Origin: Actinomycetes bacterium
GTDB lineage: Bacteria; Actinomycetota; Acidimicrobiia; Acidimicrobiales; RAAP-2
DNA: 6,674 bases
Direction: 5' to 3'
NCBI GenBank assembly: GCA_021799915.1
Contig: JAJYZN010000020.1
Coordinates: 12,908-19,581, forward strand
The translations under genes were made by a program, and so were the position numbers. Below the pieces are notes generated by a model. That model saw only the letters and a list, made by a program, of their open reading frames with translations. It did not search any database and was not told where the DNA came from. Positions 1 to 6,653 of the stretch are shown here, piece by piece; positions within the stretch are counted from its first letter, which is position 1; each line of letters begins with the position of its first letter.

Positions 1-287
1 TCGGAGGGTTCCTGGGCTCATGTCACGCCCTGGAGATTCCCTTCGTCTTCGGTACTCACCGTCATCCGGCGATTTCTCTGTTCTCGGGCTCGGGTCCCGA
101 AGCTGATGCCTTGTCGGACAAGATGCAAAGCACGTGGACCTCCTTCGCTTGGCACGGTGATCCGTCACACCCACTTGTGGGCGAGTGGCCGCGCTGGGAC
201 GAAGACCGAAGGGCAACGATGGTGTTCGGACCGGAATCTGGCGTTGAAGACGGGCCACGGCACACCGAGCTGGCCGTGTGGGAGTAG
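1..287 (+). CDS. Type-B carboxylesterase, C-terminal fragment (5' end outside window)
   Basis: This is the last 94 codons of a gene that enters from the left edge (reading frame begins at base 3, stop TAG at 285-287). The fragment begins GGFLGSCHALEIPFVFG, which matches the region around the catalytic histidine of type-B carboxylesterases (alpha/beta hydrolases of the para-nitrobenzyl esterase/acetylcholinesterase fold, usually about 500 residues). The predicted triad His is encoded at 24-26. The tail also fits the family: a WTSFAWHGDPSHP segment followed by WPRWDEDRRATMVF resembles the usual C-terminal 'W..FA..GdP......WP.yd...r.tm.f' pattern. Such enzymes hydrolyse carboxylic esters. The nucleophile Ser and acid residue would lie outside the window, and substrate and cellular location cannot be judged. 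No neighbour in the window suggests a pathway; the next gene belongs to a mobile element. Confidence 0.85.
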   Translation, partial: GGFLGSCHALEIPFVFGTHRHPAISLFSGSGPEADALSDKMQSTWTSFAWHGDPSHPLVGEWPRWDEDRRATMVFGPESGVEDGPRHTELAVWE

Positions 288-357
288 ATGCCCCTCTGCC
301 TGAGAGGCCGACACGAGTGGGGTAGCGAACTGCTCCAACATCAGTCAGTGATACACC

Positions 358-1032
358 ATGCACACACGTTCGAGTAGTAGCGAGTGTGTGAACTTGACCG
401 AGTGGGCACGTCGCCAGGGCATCCACCCCCAGACCGCATACAGCTGGTTCCATGCGGGCATGCTCCGGGTGACGGCGGTCCGGGTGAACCAGCAGACGTT
501 GCTCGTCTCCCCCGAGGCCGTCCTCTCTATTCCAGAAGAGACGCTCGGGCTCTTCGCCCGTGTGTCCTCTCGCGACCAGCGGGGAGATCTGGACCGCCAG
601 GTGGCACCGCTCACCGAGTGGGCAGGCAAGACCGGCCATCGAGTGGTCCGGGTCGAAGCAGAGGTCGGCTCGGGGATGAACGGTTCACGGACCAAGCTTC
701 GCCGATTGCTCGCCGACCCCACGGTCACCACCGTTGTCGTCGAGCACCGAGACCGCCTGGCCTCGATGAACGCCGAGCTGGTCGAAGCGGCACTGTCGGC
801 TCATGGTCGGCGCCTGGTGGTGATCGCAGAAGGCGAGGTCGACGACGACCTGGTGCTGGAGCAGACCCAGGTGCGCACCAGCTTCTGTGCCCGCCTCTAC
901 GGACGCCGCTCGGCCCGTAACCGGGCAGAGAAGGCTCTGCGTTGGGCTGCCCACGACGTGGGGCCGATGGCACTAGTCCAGCAGGCGAAGGCGGTCGGAG
1001 TCTTACAGCCGAAGAGCAAGATGAAGCCGTGA
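358..1032 (+). CDS. tnpA: IS607-family serine recombinase (transposase TnpA), probably inactive
   Basis: The 224-residue product has the two-part IS607 TnpA layout. Residues about 11-33 (VNLTEWARRQGIHPQTAYSWF) form a MerR-like helix-turn-helix for DNA binding. Residues about 64-185 form a serine recombinase catalytic domain, with FARVSSRDQ containing the probable nucleophile Ser70 and preceding Arg68, then GDLDRQ, EVGSGMNG, VVVEHRDRLAS and a typical SFCARLYGRRSARNRAEKAL end. Its role would be cutting and rejoining of element ends through a phosphoserine link. The motif normally reads DRLxR, as in gamma-delta resolvase Arg68/Arg71. Here the second Arg is Ser136, which should impair catalysis. 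ATG 358 is used here, but GTG 388 starts exactly at the conserved VNLTEWAR and is a likely true start, since family members usually begin there. Neither start has a strong ribosome binding site. About 25 residues after residue 198 look like an extension that I do not recognise. Confidence 0.85.
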   Translation: MHTRSSSSECVNLTEWARRQGIHPQTAYSWFHAGMLRVTAVRVNQQTLLVSPEAVLSIPEETLGLFARVSSRDQRGDLDRQVAPLTEWAGKTGHRVVRVEAEVGSGMNGSRTKLRRLLADPTVTTVVVEHRDRLASMNAELVEAALSAHGRRLVVIAEGEVDDDLVLEQTQVRTSFCARLYGRRSARNRAEKALRWAAHDVGPMALVQQAKAVGVLQPKSKMKP

Positions 1033-2348
1033 GGAAGCGCTTGTGAGCAATCTCCCCACCATTCGTGGTGGCACCGCCGTCAGGTGCCCGTGTGCGTACC
1101 CGGCTGAAGTCCACCGACACTGACGCTGCCGTGCTCGTGGCGGTGGGCACTTACCCGGGTCGCTCGCATCCAAGGACATGGCCGAGCGGTGCCGCCAGGG
1201 CAGGCTCGACGCCAATGAGAAGGCCATCTCCCGCCGCGAGCGCAAGCGCTCGCTCGCGGCCACGAGCTCGTCTCGGTGGGCCTGGGCGATCACCAGGAAG
1301 AGTGAGGACGCCTTCGGGCTCGTCCTTCGCAATCTCGTAGCCGAGCACCGGAGCCTCCAGTCCCGCATTGCCCGGATACGCCGCCGTCTCTCGGTCCCGT
1401 TGGCCGAGCGCAGGGGGCGGCTCCATGGCTATGAGACGAGGGACGAGCGTTTCCAAAAGCAGCGCCGTCTCCAGATGCTCGAACACCGGCTCATGGTGGT
1501 GGGAGAGCGCCTCAACAGAGGGCGGGTCTCGGACTGTCGTGGCGGGAGAGCCCTGGCCAGAGCCCATCACAACCTGGCCGAGGACGGTCTGAGCGATGCC
1601 CAGTGGCAGGAACGCTGGGGAGCCGAGCGGCTGTTCTTGACCGCCGGCGGGGACAAGGACCAGCGCTGGGGCAACGTCACGATCCGCTGGCACCCCGACG
1701 AGCACTGGGTGGAGATCGCGCTCTCCAAGGCGCTCGCCTACCTGGCCAACCGCCCCCACGGTCGCTACCGGCTGTCGTGCCCGGTCGCCTTCTCCTGCCG
1801 CAGTGACGAGGTGGCGGCCCAGGCAACCACCGGGGCCGTCCGCTACGACATCACCTTTGCACCCGCGAAGGGATGCTGGTACGTGGACGCCTCGTGGAAG
1901 TGCCCGCCCCAAGAGCTCCCCACCCTCGACCAGCTCCGAGGGCACCGGGTCATGGCCGTCGATGACAACGCCGGTCACCTCGACGCAATGGTGGCGGACC
2001 CCCTCGGGGAACCCGGTCGGCCGTCCGGTCACGATCCCGCTCGCACTCGCCGGCCTGCCCGCCACCACCCGTGACGGCCACCTGCGCCAGGTGATCTCTG
2101 CACTGCTCGCCACCGCCCTGGCCAGCAACTGTCGGGCCATCGTGATCGAGAACCTGGACTTCGCCGAGGCTTGGGAGCTGGGTCGAGAGCACAGTGGGTG
2201 TCGTCCTTCACGGGGCAAACGAGGGAAGAACTTCCGACGCTTGGTCGCAGGTATCCCGACTTCCAAGTTCTGTCAACGCCTGGTCCAGATGGCGACCAAC
2301 ATCGGGGTCGTCGTCATCGCCGTCGACCCGGCCTACACCAGCAAGTGG

Positions 2349-2372
2349 GGAGCCGAGCTCTGGCTCGGCTCC
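2349..2372. repeat. 9-bp perfect inverted repeat inside tnpB
   Basis: The arms GGAGCCGAG (2349-2357) and CTCGGCTCC (2364-2372) are exact reverse complements separated by six bases. They lie in the tnpB codons for WGAELWLGS, just before a larger palindrome. Because the arms code for conserved residues, the repeat may owe something to codon choice, and no T tract follows it. Confidence 0.7.
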
Positions 2373-2384
2373 TTGAAAGAGATC

Positions 2385-2432
2385 TCTCCCGATGCCTCGG
2401 GCCACCATGCGGCGGCCCGAGGCATCGGGAGA
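2385..2432. repeat. 19-bp perfect inverted repeat (10-base spacer) inside tnpB
   Basis: The arms TCTCCCGATGCCTCGGGCC (2385-2403) and GGCCCGAGGCATCGGGAGA (2414-2432) are exact reverse complements with a 10-base spacer (2404-2413). The pairing stops at 2384/2433. The repeat covers the tnpB codons for SPDASGHHAAARGIGR, including the RuvC-III motif region. It would form a very stable GC-rich hairpin in DNA or RNA. No T run follows on either strand, so it is not a typical intrinsic terminator. Perfect palindromes of this length inside a conserved coding region are unexpected. Confidence 0.9.
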
Positions 2433-2649
2433 CGCGGTCGGATACGCGAGCACGACAACCGAAGAGGTCTGACTCGACTCCAGCGGAGCATGGAGGAGAG
2501 GGGGCTACCCGCCCGGTCGTGCGGTCCAAGGGTGCCGGGCAACCAGCGCTCCTGTCCGAGCAGCGAACGAGGAACACCGGGATCCAGGGGCCAGAGGGCA
2601 GCCGCACCTGCGGCACAAGACCCGAACGGCTGAATGGCCAACCCCGGTG

Positions 2650-2762
2650 GACCAGGTGGCCCAAGACCGTTCGGGGCCACCCGCAAGGCGGGACTTCGTT
2701 CCGCTGAGTGTCTAGGAACGGTGTTCGTGAACACGTCGGGCCGAGCACATCGGCGGCCGACG
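2650..2762 (+). ncRNA. Possible omega-RNA (reRNA) scaffold remnant at the tnpB 3' end
   Basis: TnpB guides usually overlap the 3' end of tnpB and run into the element's right end. This stretch is dense in hairpins: GTGGCCC/GGGCCAC (2656-2662 with 2674-2680, 11-base loop), CCGC/GCGG (2681-2684 with 2688-2691), GTGTTC/GAACAC (2721-2726 with 2729-2734), and a compound stem CGTCGG/CCGACG (2734-2739 with 2757-2762) enclosing GCCGA/TCGGC (2740-2744 with 2750-2754). The overlapping codons VAQDRSGPP are unusually constant in the family as I recall it, which fits RNA-level constraint. Position and folding support the call. No homologous omega-RNA was compared, and the guide boundary cannot be placed. 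Confidence 0.35.
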
Positions 2763-2860
2763 AAGTGGCGATGCGTGTAGGCGCCCTGCGGTCGAGACTG
2801 GACACGGTGCAGGGGAATTCGGGAGAGAGGGCGCCGACGATATTGACCTGTAAAAAGATG
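2716..2860. other. Intergenic region: right flank of the IS607 remnant and 3' side of the redox operon
   Basis: No gene was found here. The left part (2721-2762) holds two adjacent hairpins that may belong to the element. Further right an 8-bp inverted repeat, GGCGCCCT (2780-2787) and AGGGCGCC (2828-2835), encloses a smaller CCCTGC/GCAGGG pair (2784-2789 with 2809-2814). Read on the - strand, this lies about 25 bases past the oxidoreductase stop. A run of five T's comes before it instead of after it, so it is not a standard intrinsic terminator. The element's right end probably falls somewhere in this stretch. Confidence 0.5.
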
Positions 2861-5092
2861 TCATACTCGAGCTGCGGCCATGAGCGCGCCGGCGAAGTCC
2901 TCGAGCGGACTCACGGCACCGGGACGTCGGACCGTATTGCGTCGTATGGCGAGCTCCTCGATGACCTTCCCACCATGGCGGACGACGGCTTCTCGCATTG
3001 ATGCAAGCGTCGATCCAGGAGACACCGCATACGTGCAGAAGACGGCTACCGGCATGTCACCGAGGTTGGGCAGATCGTCCAGCCATTTGGAGGTTGCGCG
3101 GGCCGGACCCACACGGGCCACTATGAGGCCTTCCACCCAGGTGCCGACCGCCACGACATCGGCCCACGTGAGCTCAGCCATTCCCACTGTCGATAACGGC
3201 AAGATGCGGGTGCTCGCGCCGGTCTCCCTTAGTAAGGACGCCAGGTCACTGGCCAATGACGCAGTCGTCCCGCCTCGGCTCTCGACTGCGAGGAGCACGC
3301 GGGCTGGCACTTGGACATCACTGTGCGAGCGACTCGGTCGACGTGGAGAATGGTGGAGTATCGATTGGGCAGCACGCTTCCCCTGAGCCATTGCTTCGAC
3401 GACAGTGGAAGGTCCGATGAGCGCATCACCAACCACCCACGTGCGGCTGGCGCGTGCCAATCCAGCAGCGACACGGCCGTGCTCCCGTCCAAGCGCCAAC
3501 CTCCCTACGTTCTGATAGCGGGCGAATGGTGGTGAACTATTCGCCAAGATCCCGCTCGCGATCCAGTGACGGTCTGGGAAATTCGGAATGACCTTGGGCT
3601 CCGGCACACGGCCAAGAATTGAAGCGAAGTCGGGATCGATCCGGTATCCCATCGCGAGGACTACGAGATCGACAGGCTGGTCAATTGATGTCTCAGGGTG
3701 GACCGTGGGACGTTCGTCGGCACGTGATTGGTGGGTCGCTGCGAGTCGGGCAGTCACCACGTGGCCGTCACGCCCCTCAAGGCTGAGAAGCGTGGTGCAG
3801 AAGCGAATATCCACCCCCTCGTCTGCAGCTTCCTGGAGCTCGTCTGGTCGTACGGGGGCAAAGCGCCGATCCATCCAGTCCACGCAAATGGCGTCTGCAC
3901 CGAGTCGCCTCGCGCTCCTCGCCACGTCCATGGCCGTGTTGCCGGCACCCAACACGAGGACGGTGGCAGCCCGCTCGGAGCCGGGACCGTTGCTCCGTTC
4001 GGTTCGCCAACGAAGCGTGCTCATGGAGTCTCCAGTTGCCAAGGAGGAGCGAGCCTCCTTCAGGAAGCGCGTCGCGTCCCACACTCCATCGAGATCCATG
4101 CCCGCGAGTGGGGGTCTCACCGGTACAGAGGCGCCGATCGCGATGATCAACGCGTCGAAAGAATCGAGAAGCTGGTTCGCACGCTCAGGGGAGATGTCCT
4201 CCCCCAGGTGGAGGTGAACGCCGGATTCAAGCAACGAATCCCACGGCCTTCGGGCAATGGCATCAGGGAGGGTGAAGTCAGGAATTCCCCACTTCAGGAG
4301 GCCTCCAGGTTCCAGATCACGTTCGAAGACGGTCACGTCGCATCCAGCCCCGACCAGCTCGGCCGATGCGCCGATCGCTCCTGGGCCCGATCCGATGATC
4401 GCGACCTTCATCGGGGACACGCCGGTGACCCCTTCCGGAGATGTGTTGACCGTGACATTGAGGGAGGGAACTGGTGCGTTGTCGGAAACGAATCGCTCCA
4501 GAGCGCCGATAGCCACCGGTATGCCTCCGTTGAGGGACCACGTGCATGCTCCCTCGCACTGGAGGGACTGGTCACATACCCGAGAGCACACATCAGGCAG
4601 GACGGTGGTCCGTCCAAGAATTCGGTGAGCTGCATCGAGGTCGCCATGCCGAAGCGCCCCTATGAAGCCGGGAATGTCGTTATGGGTGGGGCACCCCCGC
4701 ACGCACGTCGGGTCCGGGCATTGCACGCAGCGCGCGGCTTCGGCGAGCGCATCGGCCCAGGTGTCGATGCCGGTACGAGTCTCAGTTCGGTCTTGAATGA
4801 GTGGGACTGGATGTCGTATGCCCGTCACTACCCTCGCCGGCGTCAGGGTACTCCCGGAGACGGTGATGGCTGAGAACGGACACGTCCGAACGCACTGGCG
4901 ACAGCCGACGCAGTCCGCGTCGTGCGCCACGATGGTCCAAGTCTCCGCATCCAAATCAAGGGCGCCAGTTGGACAGCGAACAATGCACTCCTGACAACCC
5001 GCGCATCTATCGAACAGAACCTGAATGTGGGGTGGCGCGGCGCTGGTGCCGTTGTGCTGAGTTCGGGGCACGGCGGTATCGGCAATGGTCAT
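2861..5092 (-). CDS. Three-module flavo-iron-sulfur oxidoreductase: ferredoxin + GltD-like FAD/NAD(P)H + flavodoxin-like domain
   Basis: This 743-residue soluble protein has no signal peptide or membrane segment. Residues about 25-75 form a bacterial 2x[4Fe-4S] ferredoxin (CAGCQECIVRCP and CVGCRQCVRTCP). Residues about 105-205 match the Fe-S N-terminal domain of GltD and dihydropyrimidine dehydrogenase (CVQCPDPTCVRGCP...CSRVCDQSLQCEGAC). Residues about 228-580 form a two-dinucleotide-fold flavoprotein: FAD site IIGSGPGAIGAS, EPGGLLKWGIPDF, NAD(P) site VLGAGNTAMDVARSARRLGA, then VVLAMGY and the FAD-end motif WVVGDALIGPSTVVEAMAQGK. Residues about 597-743 look like a flavodoxin/FMN fold (LLAVESRGGTT, VVAVGTWVEG, MPVAVFCTYAVSP). 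It would pass electrons between NAD(P)H, FAD, FMN and clusters; direction and partner are unknown. ATG 5092 is chosen because AAGGAG (5104-5099) lies 6 bases upstream; GTG 5095 is only 3 bases away. It lies 13 bases downstream of the membrane Fe-S gene, so they are probably co-transcribed. GltD activity itself is unlikely, as no GltB is seen. Confidence 0.88.
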   Translation of the reverse strand: MTIADTAVPRTQHNGTSAAPPHIQVLFDRCAGCQECIVRCPTGALDLDAETWTIVAHDADCVGCRQCVRTCPFSAITVSGSTLTPARVVTGIRHPVPLIQDRTETRTGIDTWADALAEAARCVQCPDPTCVRGCPTHNDIPGFIGALRHGDLDAAHRILGRTTVLPDVCSRVCDQSLQCEGACTWSLNGGIPVAIGALERFVSDNAPVPSLNVTVNTSPEGVTGVSPMKVAIIGSGPGAIGASAELVGAGCDVTVFERDLEPGGLLKWGIPDFTLPDAIARRPWDSLLESGVHLHLGEDISPERANQLLDSFDALIIAIGASVPVRPPLAGMDLDGVWDATRFLKEARSSLATGDSMSTLRWRTERSNGPGSERAATVLVLGAGNTAMDVARSARRLGADAICVDWMDRRFAPVRPDELQEAADEGVDIRFCTTLLSLEGRDGHVVTARLAATHQSRADERPTVHPETSIDQPVDLVVLAMGYRIDPDFASILGRVPEPKVIPNFPDRHWIASGILANSSPPFARYQNVGRLALGREHGRVAAGLARASRTWVVGDALIGPSTVVEAMAQGKRAAQSILHHSPRRPSRSHSDVQVPARVLLAVESRGGTTASLASDLASLLRETGASTRILPLSTVGMAELTWADVVAVGTWVEGLIVARVGPARATSKWLDDLPNLGDMPVAVFCTYAVSPGSTLASMREAVVRHGGKVIEELAIRRNTVRRPGAVSPLEDFAGALMAAARV

Positions 5093-5105
5093 CACTCTCT
5101 CCTTG
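5093..5105 (-). promoter_or_regulatory. Strong ribosome binding site deciding the oxidoreductase start
   Basis: On the - strand the spacer between the two operon genes reads CAAGGAGAGAGTG and then ATG. AAGGAG occupies 5104-5099, leaving six bases to ATG 5092-5090 but only three to the in-frame GTG 5095-5093. This favours the ATG. The site nearly touches the upstream stop codon (5108-5106), so translational coupling is plausible. Confidence 0.7.
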
Positions 5106-6653
5106 TTACGACGCAGCGTGCATGATCACGTACAAGAACCCGGCTGCGGCGGCGAACAGCAAAACCACACCCAGACTGGCGATTCGAAGCGCGAGCGGTC
5201 GAGTAGAGACCAGTGCCAAGTCTCTCCCGGAAATTTTCCAAGTTGCCCATAGCGAAGCGAGCATTCCGAGCCCGATGACCGTCACCTGGACGATGACGAT
5301 TCCGGGATTAGAGAGGAGCCGAAGATTGTACAGACTTGAATGGGTTGAGCCGGCTCCGAACCATGCACCGATCGATGGGACGATTCGCGATGCATGCTTG
5401 AAGAACTTTGGAAGCTGACGAGCGAAATAGTCGGCTCCCACCACCGGGATCAGTCCATAGGCAAGGGGAACGAACACCGACCGAAAGCGGGATGGGGTGT
5501 CGATGAACGAGGGCCGCTGCCGCTGGTCTAGATCTGATGTGGTCGGAAGTGAAGTGGAAGGCATCATCGTCCTGGACATGATCCAAGCGATACCCGCAAA
5601 GATGAGAGCTACGACACCAATTACGCCGATGTAGTCGATCGGGTTGGGATAGCGCGGGAAGTGCATTGCGCTGTTCAGCCAGTTGTCCACAGTCGAGTAC
5701 GCGTGGGTCGCATTGAGCTGTTGGAAGACGACCAGGCCCCAAAGGATGGCGACTGCCCAGGCCACATCAGCACGCCGTCTCCTGGGAGCTACAACCGAGG
5801 TCAACGGTGGCTGAACGTAGAATCCGATGTTGTCAGACGGGCAGGACTTGTAGCATTCCGTGCAGAGACCACACGTGAGGTTCGAGTCTGCGCTACCGGG
5901 CCACGTGTACCAAGGACATCCGTACCCCTCGTCACCGCCGCGCATGCAATCTTTGGTCTGGCACGACATGCACACTTCTCGATCCCTGGTTCGGAAACCT
6001 GCGGCGGTTCCCATCGCTCCGACCGTGCCGATGAGCGCCGACAACGGGCATGCATAACGGCAGAAGGTGCGGCGCTCGAACACGAGAAAGAAGATCAGGG
6101 CGGAGGCAACGATGCCCAACACCATGAAGCTGGTTGCCTCAGGCGTTCCAGGTCCGGCGATGTTGAAGAATTCCTCAATCCACGTGAGAAGCAGAAATGC
6201 ACCCACGGACAAGAGGAGCCCGTAACGAGCTATAGGTTCGGGGAGCTTACGCCCAAGCCCCAGAGTGCGCTGCGTTCTCTGCCAAAACGTTCGCCGCTGG
6301 ACCCACTCGGCGAACCCTCCGAACGGGCACATCGCACACCATGCACGACCGACCGTCACCATCATTACAAAGACGAGGCAGAACCAGATGTACCAGGTGA
6401 TCGCCGTACCGAAGTTCAGACCTGGCACCACCGTTCCCAGGAGGCCGAGGCCGATCACGAGCCAGAAGATGAGCTGGTTCGGAAGGATCAGGGCGAACTG
6501 GAGCTTGCGATTCTTCAGTACACGTCCGATGCGAGGTCGGGCTGAGAGGTCAAGGCCCCGAGGAGGATCGGTCGAGGAAAAGTGCCGAGCGGCCTCGTCG
6601 CGCCGAGGGGGACCGAGCCGCACGGCGACGGCAATGGGGTCGGGGAACTCCAT
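5106..6653 (-). CDS. Polytopic membrane [4Fe-4S] electron-transfer protein (NapH/NosR/CcoG-like)
   Basis: The 515-residue product has about eight or nine hydrophobic segments (near 52-73, 82-101, 141-160, 173-192, 297-313, 340-359, 391-408, 449-471 and 487-511). Cysteine motifs sit at the ends of early helices: WCAMCPFGG (Cys106, Cys109) and FCRYACPLSALIG (Cys198, Cys202), the paired Cys-Pro motifs of NapH, NosR and CcoG-type proteins. Between helices are two iron-sulfur sites: CMSCQTKDCMRGG...YGCPW (Cys228, 231, 236, 246) and a standard CGLCTECYKSCP (Cys261, 264, 267, 271). Proteins of this group carry electrons between a quinol pool or soluble donor and an acceptor. It precedes the flavo-iron-sulfur gene by 13 bases, its likely partner. 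The start is uncertain: ATG 6653 has only a poorly spaced GAGG, and the frame stays open to the right edge, so the N terminus could extend beyond the window. Residues 1-45 are polar and I do not recognise them. Confidence 0.85.
   Translation of the reverse strand: MEFPDPIAVAVRLGPPRRDEAARHFSSTDPPRGLDLSARPRIGRVLKNRKLQFALILPNQLIFWLVIGLGLLGTVVPGLNFGTAITWYIWFCLVFVMMVTVGRAWCAMCPFGGFAEWVQRRTFWQRTQRTLGLGRKLPEPIARYGLLLSVGAFLLLTWIEEFFNIAGPGTPEATSFMVLGIVASALIFFLVFERRTFCRYACPLSALIGTVGAMGTAAGFRTRDREVCMSCQTKDCMRGGDEGYGCPWYTWPGSADSNLTCGLCTECYKSCPSDNIGFYVQPPLTSVVAPRRRRADVAWAVAILWGLVVFQQLNATHAYSTVDNWLNSAMHFPRYPNPIDYIGVIGVVALIFAGIAWIMSRTMMPSTSLPTTSDLDQRQRPSFIDTPSRFRSVFVPLAYGLIPVVGADYFARQLPKFFKHASRIVPSIGAWFGAGSTHSSLYNLRLLSNPGIVIVQVTVIGLGMLASLWATWKISGRDLALVSTRPLALRIASLGVVLLFAAAAGFLYVIMHAAS

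Larger units (their letters stand above)
1043..2715 (+). pseudogene. tnpB: Frameshifted IS607-type TnpB (RuvC-like RNA-guided nuclease) pseudogene
   Basis: The gene starts at GTG 1043 after GAGGAAG (1031-1037), 10 bases behind the tnpA stop. Family-like sequence then switches frame several times: SNLPTIRGGTAVR (from 1043), VRTRLKSTDTDAAVLVAVGTY (to about 1153), a long stretch from SLASKDMAERCRQGRLDA to MAVDDNAGHLDAMVADP (to about 2002), NPVGRPVTIPLALAGLPATT onward to about 2470, and a final frame ending VAQDRSGPPARR...LSV, stop 2713-2715. The joins at about 1087-1089 and 1999-2003 each fit one extra C in a C run, and the join near 1155 fits a one-base loss. TnpB is normally an omega-RNA-guided nuclease. 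Visible parts include the RuvC-I Asp (codon 1961-1963, AVDDN) and RuvC-II Glu (codon 2148-2150, VIENLDF). The RuvC-III Asp position reads GHHAAA and the usual zinc-finger cysteines are absent, which I believe is typical of this actinobacterial subgroup. No single frame encodes a working protein. Confidence 0.85.
290..2800 (+). mobile_element. Degenerate IS607-family element (tnpA + broken tnpB); ends approximate
   Basis: An IS607-type serine recombinase gene is followed 10 bases later by a TnpB-like gene in the same orientation, the standard order of the IS607 family. Elements of this family lack terminal inverted repeats and make no obvious target-site duplication, so the ends cannot be fixed by eye. 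The limits given are only the gaps between the flanking genes: the left end should lie between the esterase stop (287) and tnpA (358), the right end between the last tnpB codon (2715) and the oxidoreductase stop (2861). The tnpB gene is broken by several frameshifts and TnpA has lost a probable active-site arginine, so I infer that this copy is immobile. The element occupies the gap between two convergent gene ends. Confidence 0.8.

Noticed and set aside
293..307. CCTCT/AGAGG hairpin just after the esterase stop, considered as a terminator
   Set aside because: The stem is only 5 bp and no T run follows.
384..920. 178-codon open frame overlapping tnpA in another + frame
   Set aside because: The product is a Pro/Gly/Arg-rich shadow of tnpA with no family resemblance.
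1151..2266. 371-codon open frame on the - strand opposite tnpB
   Set aside because: It lies antisense to sequence with clear TnpB homology, shows no recognisable motif, and is a common by-product of high GC.
2847..2860. T run on the - strand just after the oxidoreductase stop, considered as an intrinsic terminator
   Set aside because: No convincing GC-rich stem lies directly before the T run; the inverted repeat at 2780-2835 comes after it in the direction of transcription.
3728..4873. 381-codon open frame on the + strand opposite the flavo-iron-sulfur gene
   Set aside because: The - strand frame carries ferredoxin, FAD and NAD(P) motifs across the same bases; the + strand product has low-complexity, unrecognisable sequence.
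5661..6545. 294-codon + strand open frame opposite the membrane Fe-S gene
   Set aside because: The - strand reading has membrane helices and conserved cysteine motifs; this frame has none.
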